Positions 1-9,691 of a DNA stretch of 64,000 nucleotides are shown in pieces. The translations under genes and the position numbers were made by a program. The stretch spans positions 372,001 to 436,000 of the forward strand of contig JPHH03000015.1 in NCBI GenBank assembly GCA_000750105.3, given 5' to 3'. The notes beneath the pieces were generated by a model that did no database searches, was not told where the DNA came from, and saw only the letters and a list, made by a program, of their open reading frames with translations. How positions within the stretch are numbered: the first letter of the stretch is position 1; the number at the start of each line of letters is the position of its first letter. Source of the stretch: Tolypocladium sp. Sup5 PDA-1 (Eukaryota; Ascomycota; Sordariomycetes; Hypocreales; Ophiocordycipitaceae).

Positions 1-1581
1 CGGGTTGGGACTGCGTCGGTTTCGGCGGCAGCTTGGGCGACTCGGGCCTGTTCAAGGCGCTCTCTAGCCAACTCGACTTTGTCGGGCTCCAGCGACGCGG
101 GTCCATCGTTTTCGAGGGGCTGCTTGGAAGAGCAGCATCATCGTCTCGCTTCGAGGCGCGCTCCGTATCCAAAGCCAAGTCCTTGGCAGAAGATTTAGGT
201 GCCGTTTCCTGCGCGGCCTCCTTTTCTCCATGCCGTGACGTCGGCCTGCTCGAGCCTGGAGTCGTTGAGGGGCCGCGGATCGTACTCTGTGGCCGTGAGC
301 CTGCTTGTGAAGAGCCTCTGTCATAAGTGTTGCGGTTTGAAGCCACCGAGTCGGCGCGCGTCAAGCCCGGAGGACTGGTAACGCTCCATCGCTTGACGCT
401 GTCGCTTCGCTTCATCATGGCGCTCTGTACGAAGCCACCCATGCCCTTTGTCGGAGAGCTCGCACGAATCGGGGACGTCCTGCCTGTTGGAGAGGCGATG
501 GTTTGCTCTGTCAGGGGCTTGTCGTCGGCTGGACCGTCATAGCGAGGAGGGTTCAGCGAAACAGGAGAGCCGAGTATTCCCGGCGTCAAGGGAGCGTCGG
601 CATCGGAACGCAACGAGGGCCGTTCCTTGGGTGTTTCTGCCGACATGCCTGGCAGCTGGGCCTTGACGGATGCCATGTCCAGCCGGTCCTCGTCCTCGAC
701 CTGGTGGCGTCTGTACGCGGCCGAGCCGAGGCCCCTGTCGGCAGTCTGGCGGAACCACGACGGGTCCTTGGAGCCAAGGGCCTGCGCTATCTGCTCCTTG
801 GAGAAGGACTGCTCCGTGGATGACGCGGGTTCCTGCGTCCCGGCGAGCGACCTCTGGGTCGCATTCTGGGCTGCGACCATACTCAGCGGCCGGCTGCCGC
901 CCCGCGAGTTGGGCCGCCGCTGCTGCCAGGACAGGGTCGACGATCTGGCTGGTGGCGTCGATGCGCTCGCCCGTTTCGTCTCCGATGCGTCGACCGGAGC
1001 CTGGTTCTCCTTGGTGGGCGAGCCCGACAGAGCCATTGGGGTCGCGTCTGCGGGTGGCTCGACGGACTGCTCGCGGAACGCGCTGGGCGATTCGAGCTTC
1101 AATGCTTCGGAGAGGTGCACGCTTCGGCGGCTCGATCGCGGCGAGGGAGTATTCGCGGGAGACGACTTCTGCGGCGAGATGGATCTGGCGCGTTCTGCGC
1201 GAGTTGCGGTCAGCAGAGGCACTCGAGCGTTGTCAATGTCCAAGTCATCCCCCCGCTCCGGGTGTGGGATGGCAGCAGCAAAACCTTTCACGGCTGCCGG
1301 GTGACCGAACAGCTGTTCAGGCTGGCAAGGCTGGCAAGCCGATGTAAGAGCGCACCCACGGCCCAGCCAGGTCGGATGCCTTGCCATGCCAACCGTGCAC
1401 CCGAGGCACGGTCTACTTGGACACCTGGGTTCGTCAACGACTAACCTTCTCTCCTGGCCTGGCGCTCCCGCTTGGCGGCGAGGAACTCCTCGAGCTCACG
1501 AGCCCGCACCTCGTCGTCTTCGATCTGCTGGCCGCGCAACCGCTCGACCTGCTCGAGGAACTGCGAGACCTCGTCGGACAT
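1..1581 (-). CDS. DUF4045 domain protein, N-terminal part (3' end beyond window)
   Basis: Exons 1446-1581 and 1-1194, joined by a 251-nt GT-AG intron; the reading frame runs off the left edge, so only about 443 N-terminal residues are visible. The protein opens with a charged, helical stretch (MSDEVSQFLEQVERLRGQQ...) that crosses the intron into RARSISPQKSSPANTPSPRS. A long Ser/Pro/Arg-rich disordered region follows, with conserved short blocks such as SKEQIAQALGSKDPSWFRQT and FVQSAMMKRSDSVKRWSV. I recognise these blocks from fungal DUF4045 proteins, which in many ascomycetes carry gelsolin-like repeats at the C-terminus and are thought to act on actin; that part is not in the window. Chosen start: the ATG at 1581. 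An open frame continues upstream to 1776, but it is a Ser/Gln low-complexity stretch from a CTG repeat and is probably leader sequence. Confidence 0.8.
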
Positions 1582-2583
1582 GGCTCGTTGGCGGCTACCA
1601 CTGCGGCTGTGTGCTGGCTGTTGCTTTTGCTGCTCTGCGCTGCTGCTGCTGCTGCTGCTCCGTGTCGATGCTTGCTGCTGATTCTTCCTAGGAGACCATG
1701 ACAATCCGACGCACACGCGTGCACGCCGTCCCGGCAAGAAATTCAGGTGTGTCTGCTTGCTGTCCTCGACACGCAAATGGATGGCAGGGTCAGATGGATG
1801 GAGGTGGACGCCTTCTGTTGACTTTGGAGTCGTCGGTGGGAGGGGTGACGCACCAGCCCAGCGGCCCAGCTCCCGTCCACGGGGGCCCCATTAATACCGG
1901 CCCAGCAGCGCGGCCCAGCTCGATCCGACCTGTGCCCGTCACCATTTTAGCGTGTCGCAGAGGCTGCGTGCCTCACTACAGGTGGTGCCTCAGCCCCAGT
2001 AACTCGGAGGATCGCTCTGGCCACGGGCCTGGGCCACGTTGGTCTGCCTCCTTCCGGGATGCAGGGGAGGGCCGTGATTTCAGGCCGGGGGTGGAATGTG
2101 AAGACGGCTCATCCATGTCTTCATTTTCATTCGCTTGCTTCTTCCATCATGAACTTTCTCGTCCGTACGCATCTGAAACTGCTCGACAAGGCGCTGCAAG
2201 CTCGCATGCGGACACGGCACAAAGCGAGAGAGTCCGTCAAGGCACAGAAGAGGGGCTTTGTTTACTTCCATCATCGACAGGCTACAGCCCACGCGATCGC
2301 GTCAACGAATCCACACCTCCTTCGCTCCGGTTGCTAGCTGATGCCGCAAAGATCGAGAAAGTTGGCACGGCGTCTTGCCATTGGCCCGTTGGCCGGCTGT
2401 TCAAGTTTTCCGTGGGGGCCGCTCAGCTTGTCAAAGGAATACCTGCTTTGCCCTCCGAGCTTCTTGCCAATTGTTGGTCAAGAGACCAGACACAGACGAA
2501 CCATTCAGCATGATAATTAACTATTGTGCTGCGTTATATGACGACTCCTTGTGCAAAGTACAGTCTGCTGTCTTTCCTTATCG
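1582..2583. other. Gene-free spacer between arl2 3' end and DUF4045 gene start
   Basis: Both flanking genes are on the minus strand, so this holds the 3' UTR of the Arl2-type gene and the promoter and leader of the DUF4045 gene. Open frames here (for example 1698-2513 plus) have no recognisable domain and no codon pattern I trust. I see no RNA gene. Confidence 0.5.
1622..1663. repeat. CTG/CAG-rich microsatellite in the leader of the DUF4045 gene
   Basis: A run of CTG/TTG triplets lies just upstream of the chosen DUF4045 start codon. On the minus strand it reads as Gln/Ser codons in the extended open frame. It is a candidate for length variation between strains. Confidence 0.6.
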
Positions 2584-3394
2584 CTAGTAGAGAAACAGCC
2601 GTTTCTTCGCGTCCGCCACGACCCAAGCCAGTCCCTCCTCGAGATTCGTCCCCGTCATCGCGCTGCATCGCAATATGTGCCACTGATGTGTCCGAATATC
2701 ATCCAACCGCAATGACTGTCCTGCCGTCAGTCAAGCATCTCTCGGATTCCAGATGTCATGTGATACTCACCGAGCGAATCTCTTGCTCCTCCATGCACCC
2801 GTCCACGTCCGTCTTGTTGGCAAAGATCAGTAAGCTCGCTCCAGCAAGACGCTGTTTCTGTCAGCAACACCATTCCAGACGACATGTTCTCGATGGCAGG
2901 CTCGTACCTCTTCCTGGAGCAGGCCGTGCAGTTCGTCTCTGCAGTCATCTATTCGTAGTCGATCCGTCGCATCTACGACCCAGATCAGCGCATCCGTCTT
3001 CTCGAAGTAGTTCCTCCAGTACGACCGCAGCGTCTTCTGGCCGCCCACGTCCCCTGCTCAATTAGCATGATGCGCTTACTGCGTCGCAGTGGGTGACTTA
3101 CAGATGTTCAGTTTATATCTGGAACGTCTGCATTAGCCCAATGTTCGGCTACCCTGGACCTGCAAACTCACCCGTCATAGTCAATCGTCTTGATGATGAA
3201 CCCAAGCGTTGGGCTCACTGTATTGACGTCTTCTCCCATGATCTTCTTCACAATCGTCGTCTTCCCCGCATTATCCAGGCCACTTTGCCTCGCAGTTAGC
3301 CTGGTTCAGTGGGGTTGGGAGTTGCGGGAGCTCACAGCATCAGGATTCTCAACTCCTTGTCCTTGAGGCGCGCCTTTCGCAAAATCGACAGCAT
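2584..3394 (-). CDS. arl2: ARF-like small GTPase, Arl2 type (yeast Cin4 ortholog)
   Basis: Six exons: 3336-3394, 3172-3282, 3102-3118, 2908-3053, 2771-2851 and 2584-2715, giving 181 residues, close to the usual 184 of Arl2. The spliced protein starts MLSILRKARLKDKELRILML and carries every GTPase motif: G1 GLDNAGKTT, switch II WDVGGQ followed by KTLRSYWRNYFE, G4 NKTD and G5 CSAMTG. Residue 2 is Leu, so there is no myristoylation glycine, as is normal for Arl2 and unlike ARF. Family knowledge: Arl2/Cin4 binds GTP, works with tubulin-folding cofactors (cofactor D) in alpha/beta-tubulin assembly, and has effectors of the BART/PDE-delta class. The third exon is only 17 nt long. The last intron has a good CTGAC branch site, and the exon-6 acceptor was chosen to keep SLRLDDIRTHQW in frame. 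Housekeeping; nothing suggests transfer. Confidence 0.93.
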
Positions 3395-4071
3395 CTTGTG
3401 CGCCGAGTGTAGTTCGACGAGTGCAATTGACACGAGCCGGCTGTAAGAATTACATCACACGCCCGGCAAGGAGGATGGAAATCTGTCGTGTGGAAGCGGG
3501 TTGAGTAGTCGACAGGATGATGAATGAATTGTAAATTCTGTTGCCTGCGACACGTGAGGTGCCTAAAAGCCTCCGCACAACACCACTTTCTTGCAGCCTG
3601 AGGATCGAGAAGACACGCCAACCTATCATTTACCAGCACTGAACATTTGGAAAATATACTGGGTGACTGAGGGATACCATTTTTGTACACGAGATGGAAC
3701 GGTGTATCTGGCGAATCCTCGCTTTTCTCGCTCTATCCTCACAGTCCTCACTCTACCTTGGTTGTCTGACAAACTCGGGACCCGTCTGAACGTACCTTAA
3801 CACCACAGTACTATCACTTCAACAACACAGGCAGTTATCCGCAGAAACCCCCCATTCTCCATCCTGCCGCAGCATACTCACTATCCAGCAAGCTTCTCGC
3901 ACAGCGGTGCCGACAGAACACCACAATTTGTCCGTTGGCCTGAACCGACACAGGCAGGACATGTTGCCATGCATCCATACATACTTTACCTTGCCAGGAA
4001 TGGCATGGAAGGACACAAAACCTTGGGATCAGCACACCTAACGGCATCAGAGCCGGCGCTGACGTAGCGCC
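3395..4071. other. Spacer upstream of arl2, downstream of GNAT gene
   Basis: Contains the promoter of the Arl2-type gene and the 3' UTR of the GNAT-domain gene, both on the minus strand. Open frames here are short and unlike any family I know. Confidence 0.5.
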
Positions 4072-5940
4072 TTAGTATGGCGTCAAGTACGACCCAGGGG
4101 CCGCGTCCCTGATCGCAGACGTTGTACTGGCTTCGAACTCCCACAGAACCAAGTCAAGCCATTTGCTTTTGCCGTCCCGATCCGTCTTCACTACTTGGAG
4201 AAGGTGTGCGACTTCGTCAAAGTTGAACTTGCCAAGCATCTCAGCCCGCCATTTGAAGTCGGCGGTGTTCTTGCTCTCGCAATACATCTCAACATAGACC
4301 CGAGCATACTGGCGATCGTTGTACCCGACAGGAGACTCGTATATGTGCGCAGGAGCTGGGCACTGCCATTCGTAAGCAATCAAGTTGCTGTGATACGAGG
4401 TCAAGGAGAGGAGGATCCTGTCCAAAAGCGCAGTTCCATATGACTGCTGTCGGTGTTCTGGGTGCACGATAACTCGCACTTGGCCAGAATAACGTGATCC
4501 AGGGCAAGGGGTATCCAGAAAGCCTATTCGTGGCTCACCAATGAATGAAAACCCCACGACGGCCGGTGGGCAACGTGGCTGAGCCTTCTTGAATCTCATG
4601 TACTCCTGGTACGCCCGTTCCGAGTTCTTGGGCCACTTCGATCGGTCCAGCATGTCTTCTACCGCGGGCATTGCGACAATGAAGGGTCTCAAGTTCGTTT
4701 TGCAGTACTGGAAGATTCCCTCGATGTCCGCGACACTGACAGTCTTGGACTCGAGGACCTGCGGACAGTCTTCTTTCCGACTCTCAAGGTTGATGATCTC
4801 TGCAATCCGCTCAAAGTCCGCCTGCGTGGCCGGCCGCAGAGTGCATTCCGCACTTGGGAATGAATCCTCTTCAAAAGCCGGCGCCTCGATAGGCGCCTTG
4901 ACGAGCTGGTTCTGATGGAGGGAGACTCTGATGTGCTCGCCAAGTCGCTGACGACTCTTGAGCTCTCTGACGATCTGGAGCTCCGACGTCATGTTTGCCT
5001 GCCTCCAGCCAATGTCCCGGTAGTCTCGGCACAGGCCCTGGACGCGACTCTGTATAGTCTCCGGGTATGACGTGGGAGGTAGAAGTTTGCCTGTGCAAGA
5101 ATCGATGTCGCATTGGCGGAAAGGTGGGAGACTGCGGTCCTTTGGAAGATACACAGTGGTCGGAGGCTCTGCGGTGTCCATGATCCAAAGTCCGATGAAG
5201 GTGCCATCGAGCTCTGAAGAAAGAGGCGGGGAACTGTACTCCTTGTTAGCCATCGGAAAGCCTGGCACCGGTTGGATGTCGATGTCGATGACAGATGAAT
5301 CCGACATGGCAGTCATGCGAGGAACAGTGCCATACGTCAGAGCAGCTCCCGAAGTATCCTTCTGGCCGATCTTGGCATCTTCCAAATCGCTGACACTCCA
5401 CGTGTCTCTGCTGCGCTTTGGCTTTTGGCCTGAGATATTTCCGTGAGACGTGGCAACCGCAATGATATGGAGAGGCACTGGGAGCGGCTCGGTGTTCTCG
5501 TCTCGATTACCCTTGATGGAAACGGCAGACTCTCCTGCAAGGCCGGAGCTTCCCTGGTCAAGAGCAGTCACATTGTGGCTACTGCCGCTCTGTTTGAGGG
5601 GAGGGGACGATATGTGATACGAAGTCTCGCTTCCTCTGTGTTCCTGAAGGTGAGATGGGACCGACGACTGGTCCTTCACGAAGCCTCCGTGGGGACCCTT
5701 GGGTTTCATCGTGTCCGGAGAGACTACAGTCTCGATCTGCGAGGAGACTGCGCAGGGAGAAGTCGCCTGCTGACGCGACGCCAGTTCATTCACAGCTTCT
5801 GCGACCCGCTTTGGGGAGCTTGGTGCCGGGTCTGGGTCGCTGGACAACCAGTGCTTCATCGCGTTGATAGCGTTCTTGACGCTGTCGTCGGGAGCCTTGC
5901 TCCCCGCGACTCGGCCAGCAGCGGCGATCGGATGAGGCAT
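4072..5940 (-). CDS. GNAT-type N-acetyltransferase domain protein, substrate unknown
   Basis: A single coding exon of 622 residues from the ATG at 5940. The first ~270 residues are Ser/Pro-rich and probably disordered. The C-terminal half has an acetyltransferase fold: it begins near LRPATQADFERIAEIINLES and contains VGFSFIGEPRIGFLD and the acetyl-CoA-binding segment VRVIVHPEHRQQSYGTALLD, where RQQSYGTA matches the Q/RxxGxG/A pattern. Fungal proteins of this layout are common but poorly studied, and I cannot name the substrate. Start choice: a clean 61-nt intron (5964-6024, GTAAGC donor, CTCCAG acceptor) lies just upstream. The open frame continues through it into an exon reading WLESIVPH, but I find no ATG there, so I treat it as a 5' UTR intron. 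An upstream coding exon remains possible. Confidence 0.83.
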   Translation of the reverse strand: MPHPIAAAGRVAGSKAPDDSVKNAINAMKHWLSSDPDPAPSSPKRVAEAVNELASRQQATSPCAVSSQIETVVSPDTMKPKGPHGGFVKDQSSVPSHLQEHRGSETSYHISSPPLKQSGSSHNVTALDQGSSGLAGESAVSIKGNRDENTEPLPVPLHIIAVATSHGNISGQKPKRSRDTWSVSDLEDAKIGQKDTSGAALTYGTVPRMTAMSDSSVIDIDIQPVPGFPMANKEYSSPPLSSELDGTFIGLWIMDTAEPPTTVYLPKDRSLPPFRQCDIDSCTGKLLPPTSYPETIQSRVQGLCRDYRDIGWRQANMTSELQIVRELKSRQRLGEHIRVSLHQNQLVKAPIEAPAFEEDSFPSAECTLRPATQADFERIAEIINLESRKEDCPQVLESKTVSVADIEGIFQYCKTNLRPFIVAMPAVEDMLDRSKWPKNSERAYQEYMRFKKAQPRCPPAVVGFSFIGEPRIGFLDTPCPGSRYSGQVRVIVHPEHRQQSYGTALLDRILLSLTSYHSNLIAYEWQCPAPAHIYESPVGYNDRQYARVYVEMYCESKNTADFKWRAEMLGKFNFDEVAHLLQVVKTDRDGKSKWLDLVLWEFEASTTSAIRDAAPGSYLTPY

Positions 5941-5963
5941 CACGAATTGGTGAGGAAAGTTGT

Positions 5964-6024
5964 CTGGAGGGGGAAGAGATTAGCTTTGGCGGGAGGAGAT
6001 GCAGGAAAGAGGGAACATGCTTAC
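5964..6024 (-). other. Probable 5' UTR intron of the GNAT-domain gene
   Basis: On the minus strand a GTAAGC donor and a pyrimidine-rich CCCCTCCAG acceptor delimit a 61-nt intron 24 nt upstream of the chosen ATG. The reading frame is continuous across it, but no ATG precedes it in frame. Confidence 0.55.
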
Positions 6025-7675
6025 CGTGGGGTACGATACTCTCAAGCCAGCTCTGCACCTGCCAGGCTCAATGGATTCTAGGTTGCACTTTACTGTCAAG
6101 AGCTTCTGGGACCGCAAAGTCTTTGGGGGGTTACGATCGATGTGGGAAGAGTGATGCAGAAAAACAAAACGCGAGTGCGAGAGAGGGCGTGGTAAGCGAC
6201 CAGGTGGCAGGTGGCAGCTGCCGTGGCAACACCACTTGCCAGTCCCTGACCGCCTGATTTTTTGCCGGCCAACTCTTGATGCCTGAGGTGTGAGAAACCA
6301 AGGGCAGTGTAAAGTGCGCAGTTGATAGCAAGGTTTTGAGGAACTGTGATTCACGCTCACACAACAGCGTTCGAGGAGGGAGGCGGGTTCGTGGAACTCC
6401 ACACAGAGGCGACCAACTGGCAGCCTTTAGTTGCAGCCTTTGCATGTAGACTCCAAGTGTACTGGCATCCTCTGAATTTCCTCGGAAGAGCACCGAAGAA
6501 ATGATGTTCAGCAGCGAAAAGCATTGTGTTTCGCCTCGCTCAACTGGTTGTGGGTGTCTGCCCCCCTTCAATGCAGAACGACCAAGCTTTGCGATTCCTC
6601 AATCCCAGGCTACCTTGCACTCCGTAACCGCAATTTCCAAAGCGGAAAAGAGAAAATAAATGCACTTTCATGTTAATCTTGCAATCTTTGGCTCTTTTGA
6701 TGTTGGTACAGGACAGCTGTGTAGAGACGTTGCGCTCGATTACACAAGGCCACTCCTACACCAGCACTGCAACACGTTGGCGTAACGGAAGAGAATGATT
6801 TTAACGAGGCAAGGGAGAGCTGCTGGCATTTTCTCAAATTTAAAGTCTCCTCTTCCTGTGTGTTTCTCCCATTTGCCCAGATTTCCACAGGTCTTTGCTC
6901 GTCTCTGTCCGCTGGAAACATTTATGCTCGTTGCCTGTATTTCTCTTGTTTGCTGGGACAGACATGAAATGAGGCAGCAGGATTAAACTTGACGGGACGC
7001 ATCAAAATACTGCCCAAGTCGATGTATGGAGCCCAAGAAAAACAGGTGTCGTAAAACTGGTGATGGACTGCTGGCTACAAGAGGCGACCAGCCACCTCGG
7101 CTGGAGACAGCTACAATTTGCTGGTGTCGAAATAATCTCACAACCTGTAAGCATTAATCTGTTAAACAGCTCTACAAATTAATTTATACCGGCTCTCGCT
7201 TTGCTCCGCAGCCACTCGCTCCTGCCCAGGGACGGTTTGCCACGGTTAGTAGGTACCATGGTCGCGGTCTAGACTTGGTGAATGTCTGCTTCGGGAATGC
7301 GGGTGTCGCTACAGCCTGCAGCCGTGAAAATAGGTAGCTGCAGTGGCGGTCGCGCTTTCCTTTTCAACAACCTCTACTCGTCTCCGTGGTACGGTACGAA
7401 GGCTGCCCTCGTCTTCCACATGAAGAAGACCACAACACGACCAGCCCAACCCCAACCTCGCTTAGGTACCTAACTACCGGATTAAACAAGTCAATAAAGG
7501 AGAAGCGAATAAAATAGTTCTAATATATATACTCCGCATATTTCGACAAACTGGTAAGCAACTCTTGCCCTTGGATAACAACCGACTGGGAGTCTAGTCA
7601 GCCAATCAGACGGCTAATCCACAGTAATCCTGGGAGTGACCTTGATAGAGTTAAATAATCAGGGGATTTCATATC
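6025..7675. other. 1.65-kb gene-free spacer before tRNA-Arg
   Basis: Holds the promoter of the minus-strand GNAT gene. The distal part is AT-richer than the surrounding genes. Open frames are under 150 codons with no recognisable product, and I see no repeat structure. Confidence 0.5.
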
Positions 7676-7768
7676 GGCCGCGTGGCCTAATGGCTAAGGC
7701 GCTAGATTTCGGTTAACTTGAGCAATCGTTCCCTCTAGAGATTCCAGGTTCGACTCCTGGCGTGGTCG
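7676..7768 (+). tRNA. tRNA-Arg (anticodon UCG) with a 20-nt intron
   Basis: The cloverleaf folds by eye. The acceptor stem GGCCGCG (7676-7682) pairs with CGTGGTC (7761-7767) including two G-U pairs. The D stem is GCCT/AGGC, the anticodon stem CTAGA (7702-7706) pairs with TCTAG (7734-7738), and the T arm is CCAGG-TTCGACT-CCTGG. The anticodon TCG is at 7709-7711 and reads CGA arginine codons. A canonical intron occupies 7713-7732, directly 3' of base 37, where tRNA splicing endonuclease cuts. Mature length is 73 nt before CCA addition. Confidence 0.95.
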
Positions 7769-7787
7769 TCTCTAACTCAAGAATCTA

Positions 7788-7796
7788 TTTTTTTTT
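7788..7796 (+). terminator. RNA polymerase III terminator (T9) of tRNA-Arg
   Basis: A run of nine T residues begins 20 nt after the tRNA discriminator base, the usual Pol III stop signal. Confidence 0.85.
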
Positions 7797-8456
7797 GCAC
7801 TTCATTCTCTTTTTGTTATTCTGCATATGTATTTGTTTATCCAAGCAAGGCATTGTTGGGCAGTCGTATTGTGTGTGCTCGTGGCACAAGCAACGGCCGC
7901 ACCTTCTCTTTTTGCGCGGGGCGGGCCAAATCTGGTGGGGATCATGTGAGGTGGGTGACCTGCATGGTGGTACGAAGTACAGGGACGGCGTGCAGTTGAA
8001 AAGCTCCGTTTACATGGGATTTGCTACTTCGTGCCTCTGTTCCCATCTCGAGTGCAACTTGTTGAACAACCGCCCGCCTGTCAGAGGCTTTTGTCTGGCA
8101 TGATATTACGTGAGCCGCTTCTGGACGTTGGTTGTTCAACTGTCACCTCGTCTGACTAGCCAAAAGGGCTCAACCTGCAAACCAGGGTCCACTAACCAAT
8201 AAGCCGACATCGGGTGTCGCTTACCATCGTGATTCTTCGGCTCAACTTCCGTGCCTCGTGCCTTCACCCTCACCGCCCGGTCCAAAAAGCACCGACCAAC
8301 GGCAGCAACCAACAAAACCCCCGCCGCTACCTGACGGGCCTCGCATGCCTTAGTCGAGACCTGGGGTACGCTGCGACTGCATCTCCGCGCCTCGAGACGA
8401 TACCCGTCTGCCCTGTCGATCGCCGACTGCGCTCTCTCCGCAAGCCGTCGTCCACG
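7797..8456. other. Spacer and promoter region of the sideroflexin gene
   Basis: No coding signal. It contains the upstream region of the plus-strand sideroflexin gene. Confidence 0.5.
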
Positions 8457-9691
8457 ATGTCGTCCTCGCTGCCGGGCAATCGCGACTTGCCCGTATCGCA
8501 GTATGACCTGAGCACATACCTGGGCCGTGTGCGGCATTCGATTGGGATAACAGACCCGAGGTGAGCCTTTCCGTGGTGAATTGGAGCCGGTGTACGGAGG
8601 GGTTCGGGATTGTTCAAGTGTTTGGAGAAATTAGATATTGGTTCTTGTAGACAAGTCGCTGACGGCCAATTGACTATAGCACCCTCTTCGCCGGCTCGTC
8701 TGGACTCGACAGGGCCAAGAGACTCGTCACCGAATACAAGACGGGCAAGTTGGAGCACATGACGCCGCAGCTATGGCAGGCCAAGAAGATTGTCGACTCG
8801 ACGCTTCACCCAGGTAGGCATTTTAGCCGGATATCCATGTGTAATCGATGCTGACGAGAAACATCAGACACCGGCCAGCCCGTCTTCCTCCCCTTCCGCA
8901 TGTCGAGCTTCGTCATTACAAACTTGGTCGTCACGGCGGGCATGCTCCAGCCCGGACTGGGCATGGTGGGAACCATTGGATGGCAGGTGGCCAACCAGTC
9001 TGTCAACGTCGCCGTCAACAGCGCCAACGCCAACAAGTCGTCGCCCATGACCACGGCCATGCTTGCCAAGTCGTATGCCGTTGCGGTAACGGCCTCCTGC
9101 TCCGTGGCTCTCGGCCTGAGCAAGTTGGTACCCAGACTCAGGGTCTCCGATGCCACGAGGAACATCCTCAAGAGGCTCGTCCCATTTGCGGCGGTGGCGT
9201 CAGCCGGTGCGTTGAACGTCTACCTCATGCGACGAGGCGAGATCGAGACGGGCATCGACGTCCGCCCTGTGCTCTCGGACGCGGAGAAATTGAAGCTGCA
9301 GGAGGAGGGCAAGTCGGAGCGCGATGTCCCTTCGCTGGGCCGGAGCCAGAAGGCGGCCAAGCTTGCCGTGTACGAGACGGCCGCCAGTCGTGTCTTCAAC
9401 AGCAGCCCCGTCATGATCATCCCGCCCATGATTCTCTACTACATCCAGGAGAAGGGAGCGTGGTACAAGAACCTGATGGAGAAGGAATGGGTCCGGGCGA
9501 GGCCCCGGATAGCGACGACGATCCCCATTGGTCTCAACCTCGGCTTGATTGCAGCAACGTCGTTCGCCGTGCTTCCCCTGGCTCTTGCCGTATTCCCACA
9601 GCAGCAGCAGATCTCGGCCGAGAGCCTCGAGGAAGAGTTTCACAGCAAGGGCGGCAGCGGCGGCAAGGTGTGGTTCAACCGTGGTCTTTGA
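8457..9691 (+). CDS. Sideroflexin family mitochondrial amino-acid carrier
   Basis: Exons 8457-8560, 8680-8813 and 8868-9691 give 353 residues, near the usual 320-340. The family signature HPDTGQPVFLPFRMSSF sits across the second intron, followed by several hydrophobic segments (SFVITNLVVTAGMLQPGLGM, AVAVTASCSVALGLSKLV, LVPFAAVASAGALNVYLMRR, MIIPPMILYYI and, near the C-terminus, IGLNLGLIAATSFAVLPLAL). Family knowledge: sideroflexins (yeast Fsf1, human SFXN1) sit in the mitochondrial inner membrane. SFXN1 carries serine for one-carbon metabolism; older annotations call the family tricarboxylate carriers. There is no cleavable presequence, as expected. The start gives MSSSLPGNRDLPVSQYDLST, with a typical short N-terminus before the conserved TYLGRVRH. 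Transport substrate in this organism is inferred only. Confidence 0.95.
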
